Shown: positions 42,550 to 52,657, counted from the first letter of the stretch. The stretch is DNA of 64,000 bases from Phormidesmis sp963710175 (GCA_963710175.1 CAVPZC010000001.1:1116001-1180000), one strand, 5' to 3'. Notes: generated by a model from the letters alone, not told the origin. Program-made: numbers and translations.

Positions 42550-44403
42550 CTATTCAGCGAGCCTGAACTCGTCGAATTTAACAACAGCTGAACTGGGATC
42601 GCGAGTGTCAAAATAGTAGCTGCTGAGAGTGCCCGTCTCGGTCTCGAAGATAGTGAAGCTGGTGATGTCGTTACTGGCTAAGTAGGGGAGCGCGCTGCCG
42701 CTGTCATCGGTGAGCGGGGAGAGGGTTGGGACTATGGGCACCAGGCCATTGGGGTCACCCGCAGCGCTGTAAATTTCGCTATAGCTTTGCAGGCTACCGG
42801 CGGCTTTGACCGCTGCTTCAGTCGGGATATCGCGCGGATTGTCAGCGAGATGTGCGCCGTAAGTATTGCCTACATTGGAAGTCTCTAAAAAGTGCGTGCC
42901 GCTCGGACCAATAAACCGATTCCACAGGTGAGAGTGACCGTAAAAAACAAGCTGCACCTCAGCAGCGGCTAGCAGTGGCTCCAGATCGCGAGCTATGTAG
43001 TCGTCTGCTTTGGGGTATTCGTACTGCACCGATTGCAGAGTGCCATCTGCCGCACGGTTTTCGACTTGCACCGGATCGGTAAAAGCAGGTACGATATTGC
43101 CCCCCAGCGTATGAGGCGGGTGGTGCAGCATGACAACTTTGTATTTGGCCGACTGAAACTCGTCGCTGGCTAGCTCTTGCTGAAGCCATTCGTATTGCAG
43201 AGAACCCTGGCGAATGTCTTCAAAAATATGTTGGCCGTAGCCCCAGGCTTCGGGATCTTGAAGATCGCTCTGTTTTTCGCGGTAGCGGCCTTTGGTATCG
43301 GGGGTGAGGGCGGGCGATCGCCAAATCTGAGTCACATAGAGAGACACCAGCCGCACATCGCCAAAAGAAACCGCATAGAAGGCCCCTGTTTCGCTGCCAT
43401 CGGGCAGCTGAGTAGTCGGCAGAGAGAAAATTTCTGCGTAGGTATCAGTATTAAAAGAGTGGTCTTTGATCCACTGCTCAGCATCGGTATCGTCAGCCGT
43501 CGGATAAAATTGACTCACCAGCTGCCTCGGCAGCGGATCGCTAAACTGCGCGTTGATCTTCTCAGTATCGGAGTAGCGGCCCATCACCTCGTGATTGCCC
43601 ATCGCCGTAAACATCGGTGCGTGCTGAATGAGCGCCCCACCTGTGTAGGTAGTGGCAACATCGCCATGAATCAGCGCGTGCTGAGCCCGGCCCTGCAATC
43701 CAGGAAAAAACGCCAGCCCTTCGGCATTGTCAAACCACTCTGACGCGCGATCCGCATGATCGACCAAATCGCCCGCAAAGAATACCGCATCTACTCGGCC
43801 CACGGTTTCTTCTACTTTTTGCAGATTAGCTGGTGTGAGTGGCTTGAGCTGATGATCAGAAGTGAGCAGTATTTTCAGCGGTTGGCCAATTGGGGGAGTA
43901 GCCGCCAGGGTGAAAATGTCACTGGTGACCGTTTGGCCGTTGGCGTGGCGGCTAACGACTCGATAGGGGAGGCTTGAACCTGACTTGAGCCCAGTTACCG
44001 TCGCCTGATGTCGCCACACCTCTCGGCGACTCAGCTCAGAGTAGGTGCGGCCCGGCACCCGAGAGTCGCTGTCTTCGCGGGTGCGGCTGAGCTGAGTCGT
44101 CGTCGCTGTAGCCGTCAGCTTTTCGTCATATTCCACCCGGTGGTCAGTCCCTTCAAACTCAGTAAACCAAACTACCTGCACAGATGAATCAGTCGGCAGC
44201 TGCAAGAAAGGATCGCTCAGCAGAACTGGCGCTGGGTCTACTACAGCAGGCGCAGGCGGCGGGTCAGCAGCAGATTGGGCAGGGCTGCGATCCGGCAGGT
44301 TGGCTGATTGCATAGCGAGTATACTGGTGGCCGCGATCGCAGCGATAATAAATAAAGCAAGCCGTCGATACAGACTTTTTCTAGAAGCGTTCTGCCCTTT
44401 CAT
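42550..44403 (-). CDS. Purple acid phosphatase-like metallophosphoesterase, exported
   Basis: 617 residues. An N-terminal membrane or signal helix (YRRLALFIIAAIAATSILAM), a Pro/Ala linker, a fibronectin-like N-terminal domain typical of purple acid phosphatases (VQVVWFTEFEGTDHRVEY) and a calcineurin-type phosphoesterase: LLTSDHQLKP, VFFAGDLVDHAD, AMGNHEVMG, VVMLHHPPH and VFYGHSHLW provide the metal ligands. It hydrolyses phosphomonoesters or diesters outside the cytoplasm; phosphate scavenging is likely. In the first motif the usual D-x-H is D-H-Q, a possible variation. I use the ATG before KGQNASRK; the frame is open to 44457 through a short Cys/Gly-rich repeat. Confidence 0.85.
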   Translation of the reverse strand: MKGQNASRKSLYRRLALFIIAAIAATSILAMQSANLPDRSPAQSAADPPPAPAVVDPAPVLLSDPFLQLPTDSSVQVVWFTEFEGTDHRVEYDEKLTATATTTQLSRTREDSDSRVPGRTYSELSRREVWRHQATVTGLKSGSSLPYRVVSRHANGQTVTSDIFTLAATPPIGQPLKILLTSDHQLKPLTPANLQKVEETVGRVDAVFFAGDLVDHADRASEWFDNAEGLAFFPGLQGRAQHALIHGDVATTYTGGALIQHAPMFTAMGNHEVMGRYSDTEKINAQFSDPLPRQLVSQFYPTADDTDAEQWIKDHSFNTDTYAEIFSLPTTQLPDGSETGAFYAVSFGDVRLVSLYVTQIWRSPALTPDTKGRYREKQSDLQDPEAWGYGQHIFEDIRQGSLQYEWLQQELASDEFQSAKYKVVMLHHPPHTLGGNIVPAFTDPVQVENRAADGTLQSVQYEYPKADDYIARDLEPLLAAAEVQLVFYGHSHLWNRFIGPSGTHFLETSNVGNTYGAHLADNPRDIPTEAAVKAAGSLQSYSEIYSAAGDPNGLVPIVPTLSPLTDDSGSALPYLASNDITSFTIFETETGTLSSYYFDTRDPSSAVVKFDEFRLAE

Positions 44404-44821
44404 ACAAGCATCTCTGCACTGCCCTTCTCTGCACTGCCCTTCTCCACATTGACGCATGGAGGGCAGAATGCCTGTTTAAACGTATCAAATTACTTGGAGT
44501 AAGGATTAAATAACTTAACCATCTATGCACGTCTCGCTGCCCTCATCCTCAAACCTTTTCCCGAGGGGCGAAGAGGCCAGATCTTGCTCCCTTTTCCAGG
44601 GGGAGAGGGCCGGGGTGAGGGCTCAGGAATTATGCGTCTTATTAAATTCTCATCCCTTGTAATTGTCTCGCTGCATAAGCCTCAGTTCAAATGTCCAAGC
44701 TCTATACGGCTTCTGACGCTCAAAGAATCGTCCTGATATCACATCCAACGCCTGTCAAATTGTGACAGGTTATGATCGTAGCCTAGCTAGCGTCATTTCC
44801 TCAGTCAGCCGCCCAGCGTCA
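44404..44821. other. Intergenic region with a dispersed repeat
   Basis: About 420 bp between divergent genes. It contains the CCCTCA...TGAGGG element at 44540-44621 and, near 44407-44445, two copies of CTGCACTGCCCTTCT. No further gene seen. Confidence 0.5.
44540..44621. repeat. Dispersed CCCTCATCC...GGTGAGGG palindromic element
   Basis: About 80 bp starting CCCTCATCC and ending GGGTGAGGG with internal complementary GC-rich blocks (CTTTTCC/GGGGAG). This type of element is scattered through many cyanobacterial and proteobacterial genomes. Confidence 0.6.
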
Positions 44822-45739
44822 ATGATTCCTGCCAAACCCAACTGGAAAAAACTCACTCACTGGCTCAGCCCGCTGCTGGTTCTCTCCTTGGGTCTTCATG
44901 GATTGATGCTGCTAGTTCCTGTGCCAAAAAAGGCAGAAATAATGGAAGAGCCGCCCGAGACTGAGCTGCTTGAGCCGATTCAGGTTTCTACTCTGCCAAA
45001 GCTTAGCCTGTCAGAAGCTACCTCTGAACCAACCGCGATCGCCCCGTCAGGCGGTGCTCCATCTGAGCCTCAGCGCCTCCTTGAGTCAGTGCCTCCAGCG
45101 CCTCTGCCAGCCTCTGCTGCCCCTCGCCCCTCGCCCCAGGCTGCAACCCCAGCGCCCAGTTCAGCGCCCAGACCACCTTCCGATCAAACTGCTGACCCGG
45201 GAGCCGCTGACCCAGGAAATCCGGCTGATGGTACACCATCCGACCGGCCCCAAAAAACCGATCCGATTCCTCAGGCATACAACGAAGAAGGCACTAGCCC
45301 TGGGGAAGCCTCTGCTGAAATCTCAAATATTCTCGACCTCTATCAGACCGATGAGACGCCAGTTTCCCTGAAATTCGTTAAACACGATTTGCCACTGGCG
45401 TTTCCATCGGATGACTTCTGCTTTAAAGACTACCTGGAGCCGCCTGCTAGCGTCGTTGTGATTGTCGAAAATACTCAGTCCGGCTTGGAAGCCGTAGACG
45501 GCAACCTCACTCAAAGGACTGGCTACGCGGCCATAGATAAATGGATTAATAAAAGCGTTTTTCCTACCAGCCAGGTAGATCCCAACGCGAACGAAGTTAA
45601 AATTCCAGATGTCGCAGACGTAGACATTTTGGAGTGGATTATCAACAATATCGACGGCCCTGTACTGGAGTCGGGCGAACAGCTCAAAGCCTATACGTTT
45701 GGGGTAAAGGTGACGCTGGTCGAAAACCCGTGCGAGTAG
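44822..45739 (+). CDS. TonB-like membrane-anchored Pro-rich protein
   Basis: About 305 residues from the ATG of MIPAKPNW (a GTG 20 codons upstream is open). One N-terminal membrane helix (about 13-32) is followed by a long Pro/Ala/Ser/Glu-rich segment (about 35-150) that would span the periplasm and a C-terminal soluble domain (about 160-305) with no match I recognise; it has two Cys (FCFKDY and the last-but-one residue). The architecture is that of TonB or a related energy-coupling or scaffold protein, but the C-terminal domain is not a classic TonB fold by eye. Monocistronic, divergent from the phosphatase. Confidence 0.6.
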   Translation: MIPAKPNWKKLTHWLSPLLVLSLGLHGLMLLVPVPKKAEIMEEPPETELLEPIQVSTLPKLSLSEATSEPTAIAPSGGAPSEPQRLLESVPPAPLPASAAPRPSPQAATPAPSSAPRPPSDQTADPGAADPGNPADGTPSDRPQKTDPIPQAYNEEGTSPGEASAEISNILDLYQTDETPVSLKFVKHDLPLAFPSDDFCFKDYLEPPASVVVIVENTQSGLEAVDGNLTQRTGYAAIDKWINKSVFPTSQVDPNANEVKIPDVADVDILEWIINNIDGPVLESGEQLKAYTFGVKVTLVENPCE

Positions 45740-45742
45740 GCG

Positions 45743-46000
45743 TTAACCGCCGCTCACCGGGGGAATCAGCACTAGCTCGTCGCCCTCTTTGAGCGGGGTA
45801 TCGGCTTCGACAAACTGTAGATTCAGGCCAAAGCGGGTGAGATTGCGCCAGCGCGATAGGGTGGGGTAGTCGGACAGGAGGCGATCGCGCACTTCCCCCA
45901 CCGTTGTACCAACCGGGAGCGTCAGCCTTTTCTCAGATACGCCCAGCGTCTCCTGATAGACCGCAAATAGCTTTAGCATTACTGTCATTGTCTCTGCCAT
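45743..46000 (-). CDS. moaD: MoaD/ThiS family sulfur carrier
   Basis: 85 residues with a ubiquitin-like beta-grasp fold and the essential C-terminal Gly-Gly (PPVSGG), which becomes a thiocarboxylate and donates sulfur to molybdopterin. MLKLFAVYQETLG and GTTVGEVRDRLL fit MoaD. AGG close to the ATG supports the start. It lies 9 bp behind the pixL stop on the same strand, so it is likely read from the pix promoter although it has no link with phototaxis. MoaE and other cofactor genes are not in the window. Confidence 0.85.
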   Translation of the reverse strand: MAETMTVMLKLFAVYQETLGVSEKRLTLPVGTTVGEVRDRLLSDYPTLSRWRNLTRFGLNLQFVEADTPLKEGDELVLIPPVSGG

Positions 46001-46009
46001 TGTCCTACT

Positions 46010-49000
46010 CTAACGCTTCTCCCCTGCTACCCTTTGTAAAGAGGCCGCTAAACTCTTGAGCAATGCCTGCTCCTGATACGGCTTAGAAAAGTAGGCCGTT
46101 GCCCCCAAATTCATGGCGAGGTCGCGGTGTTTTTTGCCGCTGCGAGAAGTGAGCATCGTCACCGGCACATCCGCATATTGGGGCTGCGCTCTCAGCTTAG
46201 AGAGAAAGCTGTAGCCGTCCATTACAGGCATTTCTATATCGCAGATAACGCCATCGACAGCTAAACCTGTCTCCAGCTTTTCTAGGGCATCTTGACCGTC
46301 GCAGGCCTGAGCTACCTCGTAACCTGCTTTTGCCAGGGTCAGAGCCAGCAGTCTGCGAACGTTGGCCGAATCGTCAATCACCAAAAATCTGGCCCGCTGG
46401 CGAGCCGCCCAATCTGGCACGGGCTGTAAAAGCAGCGGATCTAGCAGACCATTAGCCGCTGGGTTAGAGTACAGCGCCTGGGCGGAGTTGATATTTGAGG
46501 CTTCGCAGTTGATTACCCAGCGGGCCAAGTCGGGCAAATTGACGAGCGGCACGACCTGCCCGTCGCCCAAAATGGTGCAGTTGCTAAAGCCAGCAGGCAG
46601 CGCCAGAGGGCCTTCTACCCGGCGCACGGCGACTTCTTGCTCGGGCCAAGAGCGATCTACCTGTAGGCCCAGCCGCTGCTCGCCCATGCGAAACATCAAA
46701 ACGCTAGGCTCTTTGATATTGGGGGCTTCTGTCAAGCTGTCAATTTGCCGGGGGCAGTTAAAGGCCAGCCAGTTCGAGAGCCGAATTAAACGCACTGCGC
46801 CTGATTTGGAGGCAAACATTTCGCGGCCATCAATGCGGTAGATATCGCTTGGATCGACGATAGCGACTTCTTCGATCATGTCGGTGGGTAGGGCAACAGG
46901 CATCCGATTGCCCTCGGCGAGTATGACCCGCGTGATCGAGAGGCTGTAGGGCACTGAAATTGTGAAGGTGGTGCCTTCTCCAGCGCTGGTTTCGACGCTG
47001 ATATCGCCTCGGATTTCGGTCAGATTGTTGCGCACTACGTCCATCCCTACGCCTCGACCCGAAAGCGCCGTTACCTGGTCAGAGGTGCTAAAACCGGGTT
47101 CAAAGATTAAGGAGAGCAGCTCGGCTTCATTGGCACTGCGGAGCAGCTCGGCGTCTAGGCCCATGGTGCGGGCGCGATCGCGAACTTTCTCTAACGCAAT
47201 GCCACCGCCGTCGTCGCTGATGGTAATCACCGTGCGACCGCTGCGGTTGACTGCCTGAATAGAGATGGTTCCCTGAGCGGGTTTAGCTTGCGATCGCCGC
47301 TGCTCAGGCGACTCAATGCCGTGGTCAAAGGCATTGCGCACAATGTGCATGAGCGGATCGCTAAGGGCCTCTAAAATATTGCGATCGACCAGAGTATTTT
47401 CGCCTTCTAGCCGTAGCGCTACCAGCTTGTCGTGAGCTAGCGCCAGCTCACGCAGCGCTCTGGGAAAGCGGTTAGTCACGTCGGAGAGCGGGCGCATCCG
47501 CAGCTGATTGAGGTTGCGCTGCAAGTGACGCGCAGTGCGATGCATCGTGCGGGTGGTTTGCTCTGTGCGGTCAACGCTCAGCTCAATATCGTCAGCGACT
47601 TCTTGTAGCTTCACCACCGACTCTACGATCTGGCGAAAAGGCAGATGAGCGTCGCTATAGCGATCTAATTCTAGAGCGTCAAACTCGCTGCGGAAGCTGG
47701 ACGCAAAGGGTATGGGCACTGAAGGAACAGGCGCTACGGCGGATGTGGAGGCAGCGGCTGCCGCCAGTAGCAAGGGAGGGTTAGGCTGTTCGTAGAGGTC
47801 TTGGACATCGTCACTGACCGCGTTGAGCGATCGCAGCTTACGGCTCAAGTTACCGACCAGGCTGCGCATTCGTTTGACTTCAGCATCCAGGCGATTGCGC
47901 TCAATGGTGAGTTCGCCAAAGTGATCGTTCAGCTCATTGAGCTGACGCACCGACACCCGCACAGTGTTGTCAGCCAGATCAGGACTCTGCGGTTGAGGCG
48001 TTTCAGAAAAGCGAAATTCGGTTCCTGTTTCGGGCTGGTCGGGCGGGGGGATGGTGTGATCGCCCGCCTGACCAGCCGCCGCAGTTGCCCTGCCCGGCTC
48101 AGGCTGCGTTTTTGCCTCGGCAAAGAGGGGTGGTGTAAAGGCATTTTCTTCGAGCCCTGAGGCCATAGCAGTATCTGCCTCGGCGCTGAGTCCGGCAAAG
48201 ACATCTTCAACAGCAGCGCTATCTTCGTCACCTAATCCGGCAAAGACATCGCCGACCAGCAGATCGTCTTCTGCCCCCAAGTCAGCCCAGTCCGCTCCGA
48301 GATCAGTCCAGTCCGCTAGCGGTTGATCTGCACTTTCTTCTAGACTCTCTTCTGAACTCTCCACTGGGCTTAAGCTCATTCCCTCCAGCTGACTGGGCAT
48401 AGAGTCTGCATTGCCTGTGAGTACGAGTGCCTGAGCCCGCCGCCAGGCTTGCAGCGTAGTTTGGGCAACTGTCTGCACCTGATCGCCAGCAGCAGCGGCG
48501 GCGGCTTTTTCAACCGACTGGCACAGCTGAATAAAAGCAGGCAGGTTCAGCATCTCTCCCAAGCCGCTTAGCTCTTGAGCCATTGTGACCAGTTCTGTTC
48601 GCAGATCGGCGGCGCTCAGCGTGGCTGCCGGCCCGTCAATCAGCTGCTCTAAATGCTCTAGAGATCCCGCTACTTCGGTTTGAAAAATCAAAGGCATTAC
48701 GTTTTGCCCCTCATCCGCATCCATGATCAGAGCGTCATCTTCAGCTGAGGGCTCACCCAAAGCCTCGTACAGCCCGTCAAAGATAGGCTGCACCGCCGCG
48801 CTCACCCAGGCTGGATCGGGTGGCGTGCCCGTGCGATCGCGTTCAACAATCTGGCGAATCGCATCTACACCTCTCAGCAGCTGGCCCTCTACCTCGCTGG
48901 GAACCCCTTCTCCCCGCTGAATTTTGAGCACTTTGAGCGAATCTTCGAGCCGATGGGCCAACTGGCCAGTCAGCTCGTAGCCCATCAGCGCCGCCCCCCC

Positions 49001-49153
49001 TTTAATCGAGTGAGCGGCCCGCAGCGCCGCATTGATGTCATGCCTATCAACCCCGAACTGAGCGACCCCGAGGAGCGTTGTCTCCAGGGTATCTAAATAC
49101 TCTTCGGCCTCATCGAGAAACTGAAGGCGAATCTCTTGCTCTTTGTCTGCCAT
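46010..49153 (-). CDS. pixL: Hybrid histidine kinase of the phototaxis cluster, CheA-like PixL
   Basis: 1047 residues. An N-terminal Hpt domain carries the phospho-accepting His48 (AAHSIKGGAALMG). After acidic linkers comes a CheA-type dimerisation helix (LQRNLNQLRMRPL), a histidine kinase ATPase with N box HIVRNAFDHGIE, G1 DDGGGI and G2 GRGVGMDVV (about 500-730), a CheW-like domain (about 735-890) and a C-terminal receiver with phospho-Asp at about 972 (GVICDIEMPVMDG). It is the signalling kinase of the pix phototaxis operon that controls type IV pili motility. It starts three bases behind the pixJ stop and reads into moaD. Confidence 0.93.
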   Translation of the reverse strand: MADKEQEIRLQFLDEAEEYLDTLETTLLGVAQFGVDRHDINAALRAAHSIKGGAALMGYELTGQLAHRLEDSLKVLKIQRGEGVPSEVEGQLLRGVDAIRQIVERDRTGTPPDPAWVSAAVQPIFDGLYEALGEPSAEDDALIMDADEGQNVMPLIFQTEVAGSLEHLEQLIDGPAATLSAADLRTELVTMAQELSGLGEMLNLPAFIQLCQSVEKAAAAAAGDQVQTVAQTTLQAWRRAQALVLTGNADSMPSQLEGMSLSPVESSEESLEESADQPLADWTDLGADWADLGAEDDLLVGDVFAGLGDEDSAAVEDVFAGLSAEADTAMASGLEENAFTPPLFAEAKTQPEPGRATAAAGQAGDHTIPPPDQPETGTEFRFSETPQPQSPDLADNTVRVSVRQLNELNDHFGELTIERNRLDAEVKRMRSLVGNLSRKLRSLNAVSDDVQDLYEQPNPPLLLAAAAASTSAVAPVPSVPIPFASSFRSEFDALELDRYSDAHLPFRQIVESVVKLQEVADDIELSVDRTEQTTRTMHRTARHLQRNLNQLRMRPLSDVTNRFPRALRELALAHDKLVALRLEGENTLVDRNILEALSDPLMHIVRNAFDHGIESPEQRRSQAKPAQGTISIQAVNRSGRTVITISDDGGGIALEKVRDRARTMGLDAELLRSANEAELLSLIFEPGFSTSDQVTALSGRGVGMDVVRNNLTEIRGDISVETSAGEGTTFTISVPYSLSITRVILAEGNRMPVALPTDMIEEVAIVDPSDIYRIDGREMFASKSGAVRLIRLSNWLAFNCPRQIDSLTEAPNIKEPSVLMFRMGEQRLGLQVDRSWPEQEVAVRRVEGPLALPAGFSNCTILGDGQVVPLVNLPDLARWVINCEASNINSAQALYSNPAANGLLDPLLLQPVPDWAARQRARFLVIDDSANVRRLLALTLAKAGYEVAQACDGQDALEKLETGLAVDGVICDIEMPVMDGYSFLSKLRAQPQYADVPVTMLTSRSGKKHRDLAMNLGATAYFSKPYQEQALLKSLAASLQRVAGEKR

Positions 49154-49156
49154 CGC

Positions 49157-52100
49157 CTATTTCTCCTCTTCTACAACAAAGGCAGAGACTTGAGACTGGA
49201 GGTCTTGAGCCACTGCGACGGTTTGCTTCAGGGCCACAGACACCTGACGAGAAGATTCGGACGTGCGCCTGGACAGCTGAGAAATTTCTTTCATCAGATC
49301 AGAAACAGACGCCGAAGTTTCGACCTGAGAGCCAGTCGCTGCCGAAATTAGACGAGCCAGCTCATCCATTTTCTGAGAACCTGTCAGGATCTGGTTCAGG
49401 CTAGTCTTAGCCTCTTCGACGCGGCGAGTGCCCTCCACCACTTGGGCCGTACTCTGCTCAATCGCCTCAACCACGTCGCCAGTTTCGCGCTGAATAGTTT
49501 CGACAATGCGCTCAATTTCCTCAGTCGCTGTTGCCGACCGACTGGCCAGCTCGCTTACTTCTTCGGCCACCGCTGCAAAGCCCTGGCCTGCTTCTCCGGC
49601 TCTAGCCGCTTCAATGCCCGCGTTGATCGCCAGCAAATTGGTCTGCTGAGAAATCTGGTTAATCAGCGAGACGGCCTTGGTGATTTGCTGAGACGATTCG
49701 CCCAGGCGTTTTACCTTTTTGGCGGTCTGGCCTACCGTCTGCCGCAGCGTGAGAATGTTGCTGACGGTCAGATCCATTGCCTCACCGCCTGCCGTCGCGG
49801 TCTCTGAGGCAGTTTTGGCAACGGCGGCAGCCTGCTGAGCCTGCTGAGCAACCTGCTGAATAGACGCGGTCATCGCCTCTATCGACCCTAGCGTAAGGGT
49901 AGTCTGGTCGGCCTGCTGAAGCGCTTCGCTGGCCAGTGCGCGAATAGCGCTCTCGTTTTGGCCTAGCGAGGCATTGACCTGGTTGGCCGACTGCTTTACC
50001 TGGGTGACAATTTGCCGCAGATTCTCTACGATCGCATTGAAAAAATCGGCCACGGTGCCAATCTCGCCAGCAGTGACGCTTGCTCTGACGGTGAGATTGC
50101 CATCGGCGACAGCCTCAACATCGCCCAGCAAATCGACTAGCTGCTTTTGCAGCTGCTCTTGCCGCTGCCTACGCTCTTCAGAAAGTGTCTCTGTCTGGGT
50201 GATCGCCTGCTCTTTTTGCTGAGTGACATCAGCTTGCTCCAGGGCATAGCCCAGCTGGGTAGCCGCGCGCCGCATAAAGCTAATCGTCAGCTCTGACCAG
50301 TCTCTTGGCCCGTCGCATTCGTGGGCAATTAGCAGGCCCAGCAGCCGGTCTTCAATCAAGATGGGTGCCACCAGACTGGCCCGCACCTTAAAGGGTTCTA
50401 GCTGGTTGAGATGGCAGGCGGTGAGCCCGGCATTTTGAATATCAGGGGTGGCTTGCACTCTACCCGCCCGGTATTGCTCGACGTAGCTGTCGGCAAAGCA
50501 AGGGTCGGTAATTTCTGCGCCAAAAGCGGGCGGCCACTGCGGTTCGACAGCTTCTGCCACAATGGTGCCCGTCCACTGATCGTCGAACAGGTAGACAATT
50601 ACCCGGCTAGATTCAATTGCTAGCTGCACCTGCCGGGTGATGATGCGAAAAATAGTTGTGCGATCGCTGGTCTCCCGAATGGCCGCAATCAAGTTTGTTA
50701 GCAGCTGCTCTCGCTTCACCGCCCGACGCTGGGTTTGCAGCAGCTTAGCTTGAGCCAGGGCATAGCCCACCTGAACAGATATTTGCTGCATCATCGAAAT
50801 TTCTTCGGGCTGCCACTGACGAGGCCCGCTGCACTGGTGGGCGCACAGCAGCCCGACCAAGTCTTCGCCGACAATCAGCGGCGAGACCATATTAGCCTGC
50901 ACCTCTAGCTCCCGCAGCAGGCGGCAGTGACATTCAGTGAGGTCGGCTTTTTCAAGATCTTCGACATAGGAAATTTGGCCAGTTTTGAAGCGATCTACTG
51001 AGTTGGGCAGCATCGGATCTTCCAGGTGTTGGCCTTTAGCGCTGATCCAGCCGCGCCTCACCGATTCGGCAATCACATCGCCGCCGCCGAAGCCCGGCGA
51101 AAAGCGGTAGACCAGCACTCGGTCTACGTTTAGCACTTCCTGCACCTGTGCTACCGCCATCGCTAAGATCGACTCTACATCGCTGGTTTGGCGAATTTGA
51201 CTGGTGAGTTCGGAGAGCAGCTGGGAGCGCCGGGCCGATTCGGTTTGGGTTTGGGTCTGAAACCGCAGCGAAGACTCAGAGCGGGAGACCGCTGCCGCTA
51301 GCTCGTTAAAGGCGCTGGCGACACGGCCCACTTCGTCTCGGGAAAAAACGTTGGCCCGGGCAGTGCGATCGCCTGCCGCAAACTGTTCGGTCGCAGCCTG
51401 CAAATTCTTGACAGGTTTAGCAATCGAGCGCCCCAGCAGCCGCGCGATTACAATATCGGCGAGCAGCGCCAGGAAAGCCACCCCAATTTGCAGCGCCAGA
51501 GCAGTCCGCAGCCGCCGATTGAGCGCTTTTTCGGATAAGCCACGGACCACTACGCCCACTGGCTGCCCCTCGCCATTTCTGATCGCCGTTGCTGCCAGCG
51601 TATAGCGATCGCCATTGAGCTGGGTAACCCGCTCACTGACCACATCCGGCGCTGTGCGCATGGCCTCCGCCAACTGCTGCTGCTGGCCGTCGCCTCGATC
51701 AATCGCCTGGTCGGATGTCTGCTCAGCGCCCTCAGCTGCCGCTGGTTCTAGCGCTACCAGAGAAAAGTCGCCGCCGCTAGCAGCTCGGTAAATAGCGCTG
51801 TAGCCGTTAGAAAACTGTGTCAGTGCGCCTGCTACTGCGGTTGATTGGCCGTCAATCACATTGCCAGTAGCCAGCGCTCCAATGACTTTACCGGCTGCCG
51901 CCTGATCGGCTGGCTGGGTCGAATCATCCGAAAAAATGGGGGTTATTTGGTATCTCACCAAGACGGCCTCACCGGCATTTTCGGGCACCGGTATGTCCAG
52001 CTGCTGAAGCTCTGATACGGGCACTAGGCTGACAGCTGCCTGGCCCTGACCCTGACGCAGCGCATTAGAGACTAAATTGTCTGGATCAAACAAGCTGCCA

Positions 52101-52657
52101 CGGCGATCGCCATTGCCGCTGACAATTACTTTCAAGTCCGGGCCTACCAGGGTGGCATACTCCAGCTGACCCGTACGCATTTCTGCCTGAAGGTCGTTGC
52201 GAGTCTGCCGTCGCAGATCGTCGTATACGCGGTCAATCTCAACGTAGGTCTCAGCAGCGGCTATCAGTACATCGCTGATAATCGGCTCCTCAGTAGCATC
52301 GTTATTCAGGTCGCGGGTGGTCGCCGATAGCTCAGATCTGGCCTGGTCAAGCAGCTGGCGGCGGCCCATCGTAGAGAGCAGCAGCATACTAATGCCGATT
52401 ATCCCTACGGCTGACAGCACTTTGGAAGCCAGCAGCCCAGTCAGCTGCTTGTCAGCCACAGGCAGATTATAAAACCACTGCGATAGCCCAGAGCGACTGG
52501 TGGGAGCGATCTGATTTTTTTCTGGTGCAGAGCGATCGCTGCGATCAGCCCGCTCGCTCGGCGGTCGGCCAGTCACAGCAGGCACTGCATCCGCCTTTAC
52601 ATCAACAGCATCGTCGCTCGGGCCAGCGGGTTGGGGCGGACGAATATCAATTGTCAT
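49157..52657 (-). CDS. pixJ: Phototaxis receptor PixJ: cyanobacteriochrome methyl-accepting protein
   Basis: 1166 residues. One N-terminal membrane helix (about 73-95), an extracytoplasmic region, a second helix (about 386-406), HAMP (about 408-460), two GAF domains and a C-terminal chemoreceptor domain (about 900-1160). GAF2 (about 655-810) has the DXCF motif DPCF (Cys720) and the canonical bilin Cys748-His749; the 28-residue spacing is that of the blue/green receptor TePixJ. GAF1 (about 480-635) also keeps Cys576-His577 but has no DXCF, so it may bind a bilin as a red/green or other type. It measures light and changes phosphorylation by PixL through PixI. Confidence 0.95.
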   Translation of the reverse strand: MTIDIRPPQPAGPSDDAVDVKADAVPAVTGRPPSERADRSDRSAPEKNQIAPTSRSGLSQWFYNLPVADKQLTGLLASKVLSAVGIIGISMLLLSTMGRRQLLDQARSELSATTRDLNNDATEEPIISDVLIAAAETYVEIDRVYDDLRRQTRNDLQAEMRTGQLEYATLVGPDLKVIVSGNGDRRGSLFDPDNLVSNALRQGQGQAAVSLVPVSELQQLDIPVPENAGEAVLVRYQITPIFSDDSTQPADQAAAGKVIGALATGNVIDGQSTAVAGALTQFSNGYSAIYRAASGGDFSLVALEPAAAEGAEQTSDQAIDRGDGQQQQLAEAMRTAPDVVSERVTQLNGDRYTLAATAIRNGEGQPVGVVVRGLSEKALNRRLRTALALQIGVAFLALLADIVIARLLGRSIAKPVKNLQAATEQFAAGDRTARANVFSRDEVGRVASAFNELAAAVSRSESSLRFQTQTQTESARRSQLLSELTSQIRQTSDVESILAMAVAQVQEVLNVDRVLVYRFSPGFGGGDVIAESVRRGWISAKGQHLEDPMLPNSVDRFKTGQISYVEDLEKADLTECHCRLLRELEVQANMVSPLIVGEDLVGLLCAHQCSGPRQWQPEEISMMQQISVQVGYALAQAKLLQTQRRAVKREQLLTNLIAAIRETSDRTTIFRIITRQVQLAIESSRVIVYLFDDQWTGTIVAEAVEPQWPPAFGAEITDPCFADSYVEQYRAGRVQATPDIQNAGLTACHLNQLEPFKVRASLVAPILIEDRLLGLLIAHECDGPRDWSELTISFMRRAATQLGYALEQADVTQQKEQAITQTETLSEERRQRQEQLQKQLVDLLGDVEAVADGNLTVRASVTAGEIGTVADFFNAIVENLRQIVTQVKQSANQVNASLGQNESAIRALASEALQQADQTTLTLGSIEAMTASIQQVAQQAQQAAAVAKTASETATAGGEAMDLTVSNILTLRQTVGQTAKKVKRLGESSQQITKAVSLINQISQQTNLLAINAGIEAARAGEAGQGFAAVAEEVSELASRSATATEEIERIVETIQRETGDVVEAIEQSTAQVVEGTRRVEEAKTSLNQILTGSQKMDELARLISAATGSQVETSASVSDLMKEISQLSRRTSESSRQVSVALKQTVAVAQDLQSQVSAFVVEEEK

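Noticed and set aside
44540..44621. Possible CRISPR or riboswitch at the GC-rich palindromic block
   Set aside because: Only one copy with no spacer array, and no match to a riboswitch I know; it is a common dispersed repeat type.
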